Assembly (NCBI RefSeq): GCF_016612535.1
Contig: NZ_JAENXS010000002.1
Location: 1,550,001 to 1,614,000, forward strand
Direction of reading: 5' to 3'
DNA from: Bradyrhizobium diazoefficiens
GTDB lineage: Bacteria; Pseudomonadota; Alphaproteobacteria; Rhizobiales; Xanthobacteraceae
DNA length: 64,000 nucleotides
Position numbers and translations under genes: made by a program. Position 1 is the stretch's first letter. Each line of letters begins with the position of its first letter. Shown here one piece after another: positions 34,985 to 44,377 of the stretch. The notes under the pieces are model-generated. The model did not search any database and was not told the origin of the DNA. It saw nothing but the letters and a program-made list of their open reading frames with translations.

Positions 34985-36100
34985 TCATCCGTCAAGCCCG
35001 AGAGTCTTGAGGCCTTCGTTAAGCTGGCGCAGCCGCTCGGAATCCTTGGCGACCGCCTGACGGGCGTCGGTCGAGGCGCCCACCGCCTTGTCGCGGTCGC
35101 CCATCACCAGATAGGCGCGCACCAGACGCAGCCAACCCTCGACATCGTCGCCGTTCTGCTTGAGGCGCGTGGCGAGACGTTCGACCATGCTGCGGATCAT
35201 CGCGTTGCGATCGCCGTCGTTCATCTCCTTGGACGCTGCGATCGTCTCGTCGGACAGGGCCGGCATCGTCACGCCGCCACCGCCGACCCGCGCGAGCGAG
35301 GTCTGCACCAGCGGCCGCCACGGCGCATCCGCGGGTGCTTTCGCCAGCAGCGCGCGCCAGATATTGGCCGCGTCACCGTTGCGGCCGTCCTGCTCGGCAG
35401 CGAGCCCGAGAAAATAGTTCGCCTTGGGATCGTCGGCATTGAGCGCATGCGCGCGTTCGAACTCGGTCTTGGCTTCCGCCGTCACCACGCCGCTGGCAGC
35501 GGCCGCGATCGCCTCGCCGAGATCGGAGCGCCGCTCCGCGCTCTCGCCGTTATAGGTGATCGAATTGCGATAGGCGCGCGCGGCCTCGTCGAAACGACCG
35601 AGCCGTTCCAGCACCGGCGCGAGCACATTCCAGCCGCGCCCGTCGGTCGGGTTCTTGTCCAGATGTTGCTGGACCTGCACCACGAGGTTCTCGAGCGATT
35701 GCCCCATGCCCGACCCGGACCCGCGCTCCCGCTGCGCCAGCGGGAAATCGCGGAGCGCAGGCGAGCCGAGTGGAACATAGATCGCGACCGCCACCAAAGG
35801 CAGGCCGACAAGCGCCAGCGCGGCGGCCGCGCGACGCCATTTCAGACTGGATGTCGGCGCGAGCGCGGACTCGCTGCCGGCTGCGGCGAGCAGCCTGCGG
35901 CTGATCTCGACGCGCGCGGCTTCGGCTTCCGGGGGCGCAATCAGCCCCGCGGCAAGGTCACGCTCGATCTCGGCCAGTTGGTCCTTGTAGACCGCGACTT
36001 CGCTGCCTTGATTGTCCGGGCGCCCGCCACGGCCGAGCGGCCAGAGCACGGCGAAAATCGCCGCGACCGTCATCAGCGCGAACACGAACCATAGCGTCAT
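34985..36100 (-). CDS. ccmI: Cytochrome c biogenesis TPR protein CcmI/CycH
   Basis: The start is placed at [18 protein letters not shown] (36100), the first membrane helix, giving 371 residues; an earlier in-frame Met at 36178 is unlikely. A second helix lies near residues 88-108. The periplasmic part carries TPR-like repeats ([25 protein letters not shown] and [17 protein letters not shown]), which bind apocytochrome C-termini and hand them to CcmF/CcmH. It is the first gene of the ccmIEFH operon. Confidence 0.92.
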   Translation of the reverse strand: MTLWFVFALMTVAAIFAVLWPLGRGGRPDNQGSEVAVYKDQLAEIERDLAAGLIAPPEAEAARVEISRRLLAAAGSESALAPTSSLKWRRAAAALALVGLPLVAVAIYVPLGSPALRDFPLAQRERGSGSGMGQSLENLVVQVQQHLDKNPTDGRGWNVLAPVLERLGRFDEAARAYRNSITYNGESAERRSDLGEAIAAAASGVVTAEAKTEFERAHALNADDPKANYFLGLAAEQDGRNGDAANIWRALLAKAPADAPWRPLVQTSLARVGGGGVTMPALSDETIAASKEMNDGDRNAMIRSMVERLATRLKQNGDDVEGWLRLVRAYLVMGDRDKAVGASTDARQAVAKDSERLRQLNEGLKTLGLDG

Positions 36101-36231
36101 CTGGCAAGCTTCCGGCAGCGCGTGAGCCGCGCCCACAGGTGGCTTTACACCACGGCCGGACGATGCGGCAATTGACAATTGTCAATTTGGCGCGAGCGCA
36201 CCCAGTCTCGAAATGGTGAAAATCCAACGGC

Positions 36232-36501
36232 TTAGCCGATCTCGAACTCCGCGCTTTGAGCGGCGTTCTCACCGTGCCCGTTGAAGGCCCTCAGGAAGTA
36301 TGTTCCCGGCTCGATTGCATCGGGCAATCTGATGCGCAATGCGCCGACGGGAACAGGCGATGCAACCCTGGTGACCGTCTCAGGCAGTTGCCGGCCGCTT
36401 GCCTTCTCGACGAGCACCACCTTCGCGCCGACCATCAACCTTTGATATTTGGCAACAATGACGCGGTTTTCGATTTCGATGGAGCTGATAACGGGTTTCA
36501 T
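36232..36501 (-). CDS. Small conserved-looking protein of unknown function
   Basis: The ATG at 36501 gives 89 residues. The sequence alternates hydrophobic and charged residues like a small beta-sandwich (VVLVEKASGR, GALRIRLPDAIEPGTYFLRAFNG). No signal peptide, membrane helix or cysteine. An in-frame Met at 36534 is less likely. It stands between ccmI and a longer unknown gene. Function is unknown. Confidence 0.55.
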   Translation of the reverse strand: MKPVISSIEIENRVIVAKYQRLMVGAKVVLVEKASGRQLPETVTRVASPVPVGALRIRLPDAIEPGTYFLRAFNGHGENAAQSAEFEIG

Positions 36502-36600
36502 GCGCCCACAGATAGAAATTCCAAAAGCTTGCACGGGACCGTAGGGCCCACGACCGGCATCGTCAACTACAAATTGTGATCACACAAAGATGCGCTTGGA

Positions 36601-38004
36601 TCAGCTCGCGCGCGTCGATTTGCGCTCGCCCGTCGCCGCGTTCTCCGCGGCGCGGCTCATCAGCGAGGCGTAATCATCGCCAAACAGCACCTGGCAGAAG
36701 CGGATCGCAGCCTGCACCTGCTGCTGCCGGTAGGTACGGACCTTGTGATCGGCGGCGCGCAGCGACTGCACCAGCTGCTCGGTCGACCGCTCCACATATT
36801 GCTGGAGGTCGGAATAGGTGCGCAGCGTCACCTCGTTGATCGCAAGCTCGCTCGCGTAGTTGCGGCAGGTCGCGACGAAGTCGACCAGCGCGACGGTCTC
36901 CTCGACCTCGGTGCTGTCGATCCGCGCTCCGGGCGGAATGTCCTTCTCGGCGCGCTGGCGCAGGATGCGGCGGACGCGGCCGGGAACGCTGTCGATCTCC
37001 GATTGCAGCGCATTGGAGATGTCGGCCCGGATCGAGGTCAGCTGCTTGCCCCAGGGGGAATCGTTGCGCAGGTCGAGCTCGGTGCGCAGGCCGCGGACGC
37101 CGTCGTGCAGCGCCTTGAGATTGTCGGCGACGGTCTCGAAATGCCCGCGCTTGATGTCCATGCGCAAATTGGCGGCAACGCGGGCCAGATCGTGCAGGGC
37201 CATCGTGACGGCGGCGCCATAAGGCGTTGCCGCGACGCGGATCTCGTCGTCGGACGCGGCGATCTTGATGGCGAGGCGAATGATCTGCCACGGCGCGGTC
37301 ATGCGCTGGACCACCACCGACAGCGCAAAGGGCAGCATCTGCGGGGTCTGGAGCACGGGAATGTTGAGCGCAGCGTTCACCGAGGCGATCTGGGGGTCGC
37401 CGAAGGCGCGCAGGAAGCGCGGCAGCTTTTCATTGAGCGTGCCGAGCGCCTCGCGAACCCCGAGCACGGCGCCGATCGAATAGAGATCCTCGATCACGTT
37501 GGGCGGGCCAACGCGGGCGAGCGCACGCGACTTGTCGCCGCCGCCGGGCCCCGTCAGCTCGAAGATGGCGTCTGCGGCTACCGCCTGAAGCTTTAGCGCC
37601 AGCGCCTCGACCTGCCCCGCACTGTCTGAAGCCGGCATGCGCGCCAGCGCCGCCTCGAATTCAGCCACCTTGTCCGGCGCACCGTCGCGTCCGAGCCATT
37701 GCCAGATCGGATGCAGCGAGGAGCGGCGGATCTGGCCGACCCGGATCGGGGCACCGGCTTCCACCAGGAACGGTTCCAGCACCTGGAACAGCAGCCGCGA
37801 CAGATCGTCGGTCCGCGGCGGCACGGCCTCTTCAGCATCGGTCTTGCGCACGATCTTGCGCAACTGCTCGAGCACGAGGGTCGCGACGGCCGTATCCTGG
37901 CCACGCTCGAGCGCGCGCTCGAACTCCCGCATCAGCAGCGCCTGCGCCTGTGGCGGGAGCTGCGCGAGATATTCCCTCAGCCGCTCGATCGATGTCTGGC
38001 TCAT
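36601..38004 (-). CDS. Conserved hypothetical cytoplasmic protein, 467 residues
   Basis: The frame from ATG 38004 is long, has coherent codon use and no rival frame. The protein is largely alpha-helical with no signal peptide or membrane helix. Recognisable features are only compositional: an N-terminal MSQTSIERLREYLAQLPPQA helix, a central segment with many small helices, and a C-terminal RTYRQQQVQAAIRFCQVLFGDDYASLM. It stands alone on the minus strand. No function is claimed. Confidence 0.72.
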   Translation of the reverse strand: MSQTSIERLREYLAQLPPQAQALLMREFERALERGQDTAVATLVLEQLRKIVRKTDAEEAVPPRTDDLSRLLFQVLEPFLVEAGAPIRVGQIRRSSLHPIWQWLGRDGAPDKVAEFEAALARMPASDSAGQVEALALKLQAVAADAIFELTGPGGGDKSRALARVGPPNVIEDLYSIGAVLGVREALGTLNEKLPRFLRAFGDPQIASVNAALNIPVLQTPQMLPFALSVVVQRMTAPWQIIRLAIKIAASDDEIRVAATPYGAAVTMALHDLARVAANLRMDIKRGHFETVADNLKALHDGVRGLRTELDLRNDSPWGKQLTSIRADISNALQSEIDSVPGRVRRILRQRAEKDIPPGARIDSTEVEETVALVDFVATCRNYASELAINEVTLRTYSDLQQYVERSTEQLVQSLRAADHKVRTYRQQQVQAAIRFCQVLFGDDYASLMSRAAENAATGERKSTRAS

Positions 38005-38153
38005 GCGCCCGGGTAATGCACGGTAAAATGTCGGACGTGGGATGCGTCCGGCGCGATCATAGGTGGGTGCGCCTTAAGAAGCGGTTGAGGAAGTCGCTCC
38101 GAATACCTCGGGTTTCGCCCCGAAGCCAAAAATAAGTGTGCAGGATCAGAGGA

Positions 38154-39578
38154 TTATATTCCGGGCAGCACCAGCTCGGCCCGCAGGCCCCCGATCGGCG
38201 CACTGCCGAGCGAGAGGCTGCCGCCATAGAGGGCGGCGAGATCGGTCACGATGGATAGCCCCAGCCCCGAGCCCGGCTTGGATTCGTCGAGTCGCTGACC
38301 GCGCCGGGAGACCTGGGCGCGCTCGGCCTCGGAGAGGCCGCGTCCGTCGTCATCGACGATGAGCCGCAGTCTGGGGCCTGCCCCCGCCTGCGGCGGTGCA
38401 TCGACCAGGACCTCGATGAAGACGCGCGAGGCCGCCCATTTGCAGGCATTGTCGACGAGGTTGCCGACCATCTCCTCCAAATCCTGCCGCTCGCCCCGGA
38501 ATTTTGCCGCCGGATCGGCCTTGGCCTCGACGGCGATACCGCGGTCGCGGTGGATCTTCTCCATGGTCCGCCGCAACGCTTCGATGGCGGGCGCAACCTC
38601 CGTCACGGTGCCGACGACCGAGATCCTCGCCGCGATGCGGGCGCGCTCCAGATGATGGGTGAGTTGGTCGCGCATCACGGCCGCCTGCTCCATCACCTTG
38701 GCCGCGAACGGATCAGCGGCGTGCGAGCCGGCTTCGTTGACGATCACCGAGAGCGGCGTCTTGATCGCATGCGCGAGATTGCCGACATGGGTGCGGGCCC
38801 GTTCGACGATCTCGCGATTAGCGTCGATCAGCGCGTTGGTCTCGCGCGCGAGCGGCGCAATCTCGACCGGGAATTCGCCCTCGAGCCGCTCCGCCCGCCC
38901 GGAGCGGATGTCGGCGATGGATTCCGAGATGCGCTTGAGCGGCGCAAGGCCGAAACGGACCTGGAACACGGTGGTCAGCAGCAGCACGATGCCGAGCGCT
39001 GTGAAGGTGCCGCCGAGATAGTAGTCGAAGCTCCGCGTCTCGTCGAAGATCTCGGTGTCGTCGCCGGCGACGCTGACCAGATATTTGCCGTCGGCGCCGA
39101 GATCGACGGGACGCTCGACCATGCGCAAATTCTGCCCTTCCGGCCCGTCGACATAAGCGAGGCGAATGCCGGCGGCGGTGAGCTCGGTGCCCTGGTCCTC
39201 CAGCTTCGGCAGCTTCTGGTCCCAGAGCGAGCGCGACGAACGTACCTCCGGCTTCGCGGTGTCGGTGCGCGTGATCTGCCAGTACCAGCCGGACAGTGGC
39301 AGCTCGAACAGGGGCTCGCCGAGCGACTGGAACTGGCGATCCGGCGGCTCGTCGGGGGTCGCGACCTCGGCGATCAGGGTGCGGAGATAGAGGTTGAGCC
39401 GGCGGTCGAAGGCGCGCTCGGTGGCGTTCTTATAGACCGAGGACAGCACCACGCCGGTGATGGCCAGGATCACCACGAGCCAGGCGGTCGCCGACAGGAA
39501 CAGGCGGTTCGCAAGCGAGCTGGCGGGCATCGGAATGATCCCGGAGGCACGAGGTGGTGGCATGGCGTCGGCGGTCAT
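38154..39578 (-). CDS. Sensor histidine kinase, FeuQ/PhoQ-like
   Basis: The 474-residue kinase has membrane helices near residues 25-48 and 190-210, a periplasmic domain of about 140 residues and a HAMP-like linker. The phospho-acceptor block reads GNLAHAIKTPLSVIVNEAG, as in PhoQ/FeuQ kinases, where the helix follows a compact H-box. The ATPase domain has NLVDNACKWA, DDDGRGLSEAE and GSGLGLSIV. Its partner gene ends 70 bp upstream on the same strand. In Sinorhizobium FeuPQ controls cyclic glucan export; the same role here is only inferred. Confidence 0.87.
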   Translation of the reverse strand: MTADAMPPPRASGIIPMPASSLANRLFLSATAWLVVILAITGVVLSSVYKNATERAFDRRLNLYLRTLIAEVATPDEPPDRQFQSLGEPLFELPLSGWYWQITRTDTAKPEVRSSRSLWDQKLPKLEDQGTELTAAGIRLAYVDGPEGQNLRMVERPVDLGADGKYLVSVAGDDTEIFDETRSFDYYLGGTFTALGIVLLLTTVFQVRFGLAPLKRISESIADIRSGRAERLEGEFPVEIAPLARETNALIDANREIVERARTHVGNLAHAIKTPLSVIVNEAGSHAADPFAAKVMEQAAVMRDQLTHHLERARIAARISVVGTVTEVAPAIEALRRTMEKIHRDRGIAVEAKADPAAKFRGERQDLEEMVGNLVDNACKWAASRVFIEVLVDAPPQAGAGPRLRLIVDDDGRGLSEAERAQVSRRGQRLDESKPGSGLGLSIVTDLAALYGGSLSLGSAPIGGLRAELVLPGI

Positions 39579-39648
39579 GACCGGACCAAGGCTCGTGTCG
39601 GGCCGCCCGTCAAGCCAAGATGCTTCGCAATATCCTTGGAAAGACCCC

Positions 39649-40320
39649 TCAGGCGCCGGGGGCCGGTGGGGTCAGGAGATAGCCGAGGCCGCGGACGGTC
39701 TGGATGATGTCGACGTCGAGCTTCTTGCGGATGCGGCCGACGAAGACCTCGATGGTGTTCGAGTCGCGGTCGAAATCCTGGTCGTAGAGATGCTCAACCA
39801 GCTCCGTACGCGATACGACCCGCCCCGAATGGTGCATCAGGTAGGCCAGAAGCCGATATTCGTGCGAGGTCATCTTGACGGGATTGCCGGAGACGCTGAC
39901 CCGCCCGGTGCGGGTGTCGAGCGTGACCGGGCCGCAGCTCAATTCGCTCTGGGCATGGCCGGTCGAGCGGCGCAGCAGGGCGCGGATACGCGCCAGCACC
40001 TCCTCCAGATGGAACGGCTTTGCGACGTAGTCGTCGGCGCCGGCATCGAAGCCCTGGACCTTGTCGCTCCAGCGGTCGCGCGCGGTGAGGATCAGGACCG
40101 GCATGGTGCGGCCATTGCGGCGCCAGGCCTCCAGCACCGAGATGCCGTCCTTCTTGGGCAGGCCGATGTCGAGCACCACGGCGTCGTAGGGCTCGTTGTC
40201 GCCGAGATAAAGTCCCTCTTCCCCGTCGAAGGCGCGGTCGACGACATATCCGGCGTCCGTCAGCGCCTTGGTGAGCTGACGATTGAGATCGGGGTCGTCC
40301 TCAACAACGAGCAGGCGCAC
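39649..40320 (-). CDS. OmpR-family response regulator, FeuP/PhoP-like
   Basis: A GTG at 40320 after GGAGAG begins VRLLVVEDDPDLNRQL, giving 223 residues; the in-frame ATG at 40368 lies in the leader. The receiver has the acidic pair (residues 8-9), Asp in VVLDIGLPKKDG and Lys in KPFHLEEVL. The winged-helix domain ends with IEVFVGRIRKKLDVDIIQTVRGLGYLL. It pairs with the kinase gene 70 bp downstream. Confidence 0.9.
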   Translation of the reverse strand: MRLLVVEDDPDLNRQLTKALTDAGYVVDRAFDGEEGLYLGDNEPYDAVVLDIGLPKKDGISVLEAWRRNGRTMPVLILTARDRWSDKVQGFDAGADDYVAKPFHLEEVLARIRALLRRSTGHAQSELSCGPVTLDTRTGRVSVSGNPVKMTSHEYRLLAYLMHHSGRVVSRTELVEHLYDQDFDRDSNTIEVFVGRIRKKLDVDIIQTVRGLGYLLTPPAPGA

Positions 40321-40452
40321 GCTTCTCTCCAGAAATAGGCTGCACAATCGATTGGCAGAGATGAGCAATTCCGGCGTGAACTGAGTATGAACGTGGGGAA
40401 CCGGTCGCGTTACTTTTTGGTCATATACGATGTGTTCGGCACTGGCGCGACT

Positions 40453-40497
40453 GCGCCCGCCACGCCACGGGCGAAGCCTGTGGCATATGGCGGGCGC
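40453..40497. other. Long GC-rich hairpin downstream of the 51-aa gene
   Basis: GCGCCCGCCA (40453-40462) pairs with TGGCGGGCGC (40488-40497), with an inner CCAC/GTGG pair. No T-run follows, so terminator function for the 51-residue gene is possible but unproved. Confidence 0.5.
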
Positions 40498-40552
40498 AAT
40501 GTGCCGCGTTAGGCGGCGAGTCGGAAGGTCCGCCCTTCCCGTCGATTTGCCG

Positions 40553-40708
40553 TCAGGTCCGGAAAAACACGAACCAGACGACGGCGAGGATCAGGATCGC
40601 TAACCCCGTGGAGATGGCGAGCAGCGCGGCCACCGAGGGCCCAGGTTCGGCTTGGCGCGCCTCGGTTGCGGTCTCGACGATCTGGCGGTCCTCGCGCGTG
40701 GTTGCCAT
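40553..40708 (-). CDS. Small single-pass membrane protein (51 residues)
   Basis: The ATG at 40708 follows GAGGT and opens 51 codons to a TGA at 40553-40555. The N-terminal half is charged (MATTREDRQIVETATEARQ) and the C-terminal half is a membrane helix (about residues 28-48) ending in WFVFFRT, so a cytoplasmic N-terminus with a C-terminal anchor is likely. A candidate EcfG promoter lies 68-92 bp upstream. Small stress-induced membrane proteins of this kind are common in rhizobia; no function is known. Confidence 0.7.
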   Translation of the reverse strand: MATTREDRQIVETATEARQAEPGPSVAALLAISTGLAILILAVVWFVFFRT

Positions 40709-40775
40709 GGTGACCTCAATCTCTGGATGTCGCCTCCGATGACCGCGACCTCATCACGGCCATTTGTCTCGAGCC

Positions 40776-40800
40776 AACGCGTGATCCGATTTGATGTTCC
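40776..40800 (-). promoter_or_regulatory. Candidate EcfG (general stress sigma) promoter
   Basis: On the minus strand GGAAC (40800-40796), a 16-base spacer and CGTT (40779-40776) match the alphaproteobacterial EcfG consensus. A transcript from here would have a leader of about 60 nt before the 51-residue protein. Confidence 0.6.
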
Positions 40801-40943
40801 GGCGTTTTACCGAAGGATCGGGCAGAACCGCACGCCTAGCGACTGGTTAACGCAGTTGCAAGAATTCGCCCTGAGCCATGTATGATTCGCTGTTCCCCGA
40901 TGGTATCCTCACAAGTCTGTCCTTGTTGCGTCTGGAGTAGCCC

Positions 40944-41930
40944 ATGGCCCCCCGCGCCAATTGGAAGGGTTTTCTGCGTCTGTCGCTCGTGACCTGCCCG
41001 GTCGCGCTGTATCCGGCCACGTCGGACACCGAGAAGGTCTCGTTCAACCAGATCAACCGCAAGACCGGCCACCGGATCAAATATCTGAAGGTCGACGCCG
41101 AGACCGGTGACGAGGTGACCTCCGAGGACATCGTCAAGGGCTACAAGGTCGACACCGACACCTACATCGAAGTCACCAAGGACGAGCTCGACGACATCGC
41201 GCTCGACTCGACCCACACGATCGAGATCGACGAGTTCGTGCCGAAGACCGACATCGACAACCGCTATCTGATCCGCCCCTATTACCTCGTACCGGACGGC
41301 AAGGTCGGCCACGACGCCTTTGCGGTGATCCGTGAGACCATCCGCAGCATGGACAAGGTCGCGATCGGCCGCATCGTGCTGACCAACCGCGAGCACATCA
41401 TTGCGCTGGAGCCGCTCGCGAGCGGGCTGATGGGCACGCTGTTGCGCTATCCCTACGAGGTGCGCAGCGAGACCGAATATTTCGACGACATCCAGGACGT
41501 CAAGCTGACGAAGGACATGCTCGACCTCGCCAAGCACATCGTCGAGAAGAAGTCCGGCGCGTTCGAGCCCGAACTGTTCGAGGACCATTACGAGACCGCG
41601 CTGATCGATCTCATCAACAAGAAACGCTCGGGCGCGCCGATCGCAGCCAAGTCCACGCCGAAGAGCGGCGGCAACGTCATCAACCTGATGGACGCGCTGA
41701 AGAAGAGCCTCGCGACCGAGAAGGACACGGCGCCCGTGGCGAAGGTCGCCAAAGAGACCGTCAAGGCCAAGAAGCCGAAGAAGCGCGTCGAAGGCCAACG
41801 CGAGATGCTGCTGCCGATCTCGGGCAAGGGCGGCAAGGACGCAGCCGCCAAGGAAGCGACGAAGGAAGCGGCACCGAAGAAGGCCGACAAGCCGGTGCGC
41901 GCGACGGCGCGAACCAAGAAGGCCGGCTGA
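40944..41930 (+). CDS. ku: Ku protein for non-homologous end joining
   Basis: The 328-residue bacterial Ku starts at MAPRANWKGFLRLSLVTCPVALY, the family N-terminus. The core (about 1-250) forms the DNA-encircling ring and contains FNQINRKTGHRIKY and GKVGHDAFAVIRETI. The C-terminal tail of about 80 residues is very rich in Lys and Ala (KAKKPKKRVEG, KEATKEAAPKKADKP), a DNA-binding extension that also helps recruit LigD. It binds double-strand ends. No LigD gene is in the window; rhizobia often carry several ku genes. Confidence 0.93.
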   Translation: MAPRANWKGFLRLSLVTCPVALYPATSDTEKVSFNQINRKTGHRIKYLKVDAETGDEVTSEDIVKGYKVDTDTYIEVTKDELDDIALDSTHTIEIDEFVPKTDIDNRYLIRPYYLVPDGKVGHDAFAVIRETIRSMDKVAIGRIVLTNREHIIALEPLASGLMGTLLRYPYEVRSETEYFDDIQDVKLTKDMLDLAKHIVEKKSGAFEPELFEDHYETALIDLINKKRSGAPIAAKSTPKSGGNVINLMDALKKSLATEKDTAPVAKVAKETVKAKKPKKRVEGQREMLLPISGKGGKDAAAKEATKEAAPKKADKPVRATARTKKAG

Positions 41931-41988
41931 CGGCATCGCATCACCGGTCACGCCGTGACGTCTCCCCTCACCGATCGGGCAATCTGAC

Positions 41989-42225
41989 ATGCCCTGGTCG
42001 ACGCCGTTCGACGATCCGATCGGCTTGCGCGGTGGACGCAGGCTGCGCACGCTGCAAGAGGCCGCCGACTTCATCATGCAACTGCCCGAGGCCGAGCAGC
42101 AGGAGCCGTGCTGGCAGACCGCGATCGAGATGCTGATCAACGCGGCGGAGACCGGCGGCGGCTGGTTGATATTCGCCCGCATCGGCATGCTGCGCGCGCT
42201 GAACGCTGGCAGCCGGCGTCGATGA
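41989..42225 (+). CDS. Small hypothetical protein (78 residues)
   Basis: ATG 41989 opens 78 codons ending in RRR. The core TLQEAADFIMQLPEAEQQEPCWQTAIEMLINAAETGGGW looks like a compact helical fold. No signal peptide or membrane helix. It starts 58 bp after ku on the same strand and may share its transcript, but a repair role is not supported by sequence. Confidence 0.6.
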   Translation: MPWSTPFDDPIGLRGGRRLRTLQEAADFIMQLPEAEQQEPCWQTAIEMLINAAETGGGWLIFARIGMLRALNAGSRRR

Positions 42226-42412
42226 GCCGCGATCGGCATGCTTACCGATCGGTTGACGAACAGCCTCAACAATCCCTTAAGCGACCTCGTCCCTTTCGGC
42301 ACCAGGATGCCATCTTGCCGCAGCGGGTATTCCTACGGGACCAAAAATTAACCGCTGATTCCCTTTGAGTGCACCATGGTCGGGAGACCGAGGAGCCAGG
42401 GTTCACACCGCC

Positions 42413-42583
42413 GTGCCGCAGCAGAACGCCAGAAAGAACTACATCGGCATCGTGAGCGACACGACCGAGGAAGAGCGGATCGCCGACACGGCGCTGCGGG
42501 CGGTGAGCTATCTGGTCGGACGCCTCGCGGCAGTGCTGAAGCGCCCGGGCAAGGCCGCACCGGGCCGCCCGCTCTCGTCCTGA
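42413..42583 (+). CDS. Small hypothetical protein (56 residues), uncertain start
   Basis: A GTG at 42413 begins PQQNARKNYIGIVSDTTEEERIADTALRAVSYLVGRLAAVLKRPGK. The helix IADTALRAVSYLVGRLAAVL is amphipathic and the tail is basic. No strong ribosome site is seen and a TTG at 42365 is also possible. Composition fits a real small protein but support is limited. Confidence 0.4.
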   Translation: MPQQNARKNYIGIVSDTTEEERIADTALRAVSYLVGRLAAVLKRPGKAAPGRPLSS

Positions 42584-42773
42584 AACAGGACGACGACATC
42601 GCCAAATCCACGCGAATTGAGTGACGAAACCTTAAGTCAATCGATGACAACATGCGAAGGGACAGGCGAGGACGATCCGACCCGCGTTTTTGACGCGCCC
42701 ACGAATTCGTAAATGAATTTACCATTCCGAAAACGGCGCCAGCCTACGTTGGACGGACGAACAGGAGTTGACG

Positions 42774-42938
42774 ATGACTGTGCTCAGGTCATTTCTTGCC
42801 GATGAGAATGGTGCCACCGCCATCGAATATTGCCTGATAGCCGCTGGCATCGCGCTCGCGATCATCACCGCCGTGACCAACACAGGCAGTGCACTCCTGA
42901 GCAGCAAGTTCATCTCGATCAGCGCGGCGGTCAAGTAG
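42774..42938 (+). CDS. Flp/Fap-type pilin component (orphan)
   Basis: ATG 42774 follows AGGAG and encodes 54 residues. The prepilin signature is clear: a short charged leader, Gly at the processing site (ENGATAIEY), then a hydrophobic helix IAAGIALAIITAV. Type IVb Flp pilins are cut by TadV-type prepilin peptidases and form adhesive fibres. No tad or cpa genes are nearby, so export would depend on a distant cluster. Relatives usually read EYGLIAAG; here a Cys replaces the Gly (EYCLIAAG). Confidence 0.82.
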   Translation: MTVLRSFLADENGATAIEYCLIAAGIALAIITAVTNTGSALLSSKFISISAAVK

Positions 42939-42968
42939 CCGGCATAGCCGGTCGAGGGCACCGGGTCG

Positions 42969-43949
42969 TTATCGCACGGAGCTGGACGGCCTCAAATCGA
43001 GCTCGCGATCGGCTTCCGTACGTTCTCCCGCGATGAGAGCACGTTGGACCGTGGCCCAGCTCAGCAGTGCGATTGCGAGGCCCGCGGCGACGTCGGAAAA
43101 GTAATGGCTGCCGTCCACCGGCGTTGCCGCAATCATGGCGACATTGAGCAGCACGGCGATCCAACCCACGTATTTGACCGGCCGGAGCGCCAACAGGAAG
43201 AGAAGTCCAAGCGCGGCGTGCAAGCTCGGAAAGCTGATGATTCCCTCGGCGCCCTCCGCGACCAGATGGCGGAAGGTCCCGTCGCGCAATCCAAAGAATA
43301 CCGGAAGGGGCAGATCTCGCGTGGTCGGCACGATCGCGGGAGAATCGAGTGCCGACAGATGCAAATGGCCCCAGACGCCCTGCGCCGGCATCAGAGCCGA
43401 AATGCCGATTGTCAGAAGCGTCGTCAGCACGAAGCTCAGCATGAAGACGCGCAGTCGCAGCGCATGACCTGCCGCGGCCAGTATGAGGACGACGGCCGTC
43501 GTTTGCACAGCAAAGCTCGCATAGGCCGCCGCCAGCAGCGCATGCAGGTGCGGAGCCGCGTTCATCACCTCAAGCCATGCCATCCAATCGAAGCCGAGAC
43601 GGCGGTCCAGCACGGCGAGCTCGCCATCCCATAGCGGAAATGCCGCGCCTGCCGCGACATAGGACAGAGGAGCTGCCACCGCCGCAAACGCAATGATCTG
43701 GGCAGTGCTGATCAGCGCGCCGGCAAGAGCCGCGTCCTTCCTGACGGTTGAGTAGAACCAGCTCAGCAATATGAGCAGGCCCGCAACGAGGGTCGGTTTG
43801 CGGAATGATAGCCAGTCTATTTGGAAAGGCCCGAACGTCGAGGCGATCAATACTGCGCCGGCCGTGGCCCCGATCGCGATCCAGGCGATACGATCGGCAC
43901 GGTTCAACCGGTCGAGATGGATGTCAGACAGGCTCAGCGTGTCCGTCAT
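42969..43949 (-). CDS. PAP2-superfamily membrane phosphatase/phosphotransferase
   Basis: The 326-residue protein has eight or so hydrophobic helices. SFPSLHAALG and TPVDGSHYFSDVAAG match the second and third PAP2 phosphatase motifs, with His residues for the phospho-enzyme and acid-base steps. The layout resembles Aur1/Ipt1-type inositol-phosphate transferases and lipid phosphatases. The probable substrate is a membrane phospholipid or polyprenyl phosphate. It converges on the pilin gene. The first PAP2 motif is not obvious, so the precise subfamily is open. Confidence 0.75.
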   Translation of the reverse strand: MTDTLSLSDIHLDRLNRADRIAWIAIGATAGAVLIASTFGPFQIDWLSFRKPTLVAGLLILLSWFYSTVRKDAALAGALISTAQIIAFAAVAAPLSYVAAGAAFPLWDGELAVLDRRLGFDWMAWLEVMNAAPHLHALLAAAYASFAVQTTAVVLILAAAGHALRLRVFMLSFVLTTLLTIGISALMPAQGVWGHLHLSALDSPAIVPTTRDLPLPVFFGLRDGTFRHLVAEGAEGIISFPSLHAALGLLFLLALRPVKYVGWIAVLLNVAMIAATPVDGSHYFSDVAAGLAIALLSWATVQRALIAGERTEADRELDLRPSSSVR

Positions 43950-44377
43950 GAGGTCTGTCCGTTCGCCGGCCTGTTCACCGAGGTGCTCCTGCCAAGCTAG
44001 CCTGGTAGAATTGCGCCTCCGTTAATGCAGCGCCCCAAACATTGCGGAATTTCGCTTCACCGGCGTCGAGCAGGCGGGCGCAAGCGTTAAATTCTCTTTT
44101 GACGGCCGCCGCTCCGGCTCGGTGCAAGGCCGGCTGGTCACTGTTTGAGAACCATGTTCCCGGCTGCACGTTTAAGATCGCTATCTGCCGCCCCGCGACG
44201 AGCAGATCGCCTTGCGTCGGTGAAGACGATCACGGTCGGGAGGGGTGCTCGACAAAGATATCGTGCATGGCTGCCCTCCGATGGCGCGAGCCATCCTGAC
44301 TTTACCCATTGTACAATTCCTGTTCCTCTACCGGCCAACTGACCGGGACCAACACCGGCCTGCCCAGGAGAGACGCC
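43950..44377. other. 428-bp intergenic region before the ThDP enzyme
   Basis: No convincing gene. A 64-codon minus-strand frame at 43975-44169 is open but has no ribosome site. GCGC-poor stretches and a perfect ATTGTACAAT palindrome at 44308-44317 suggest promoter sequence near the right end. Confidence 0.5.
44308..44317. promoter_or_regulatory. ATTGTACAAT palindrome upstream of the ThDP enzyme
   Basis: A perfect 10-bp palindrome 60 bp before the start codon; a possible operator. No regulator gene is adjacent. Confidence 0.35.

Noticed and set aside
43975..44169. 64-codon minus-strand frame before the ThDP enzyme
   Set aside because: No ribosome site and no recognisable family. It could be a remnant but cannot be supported.
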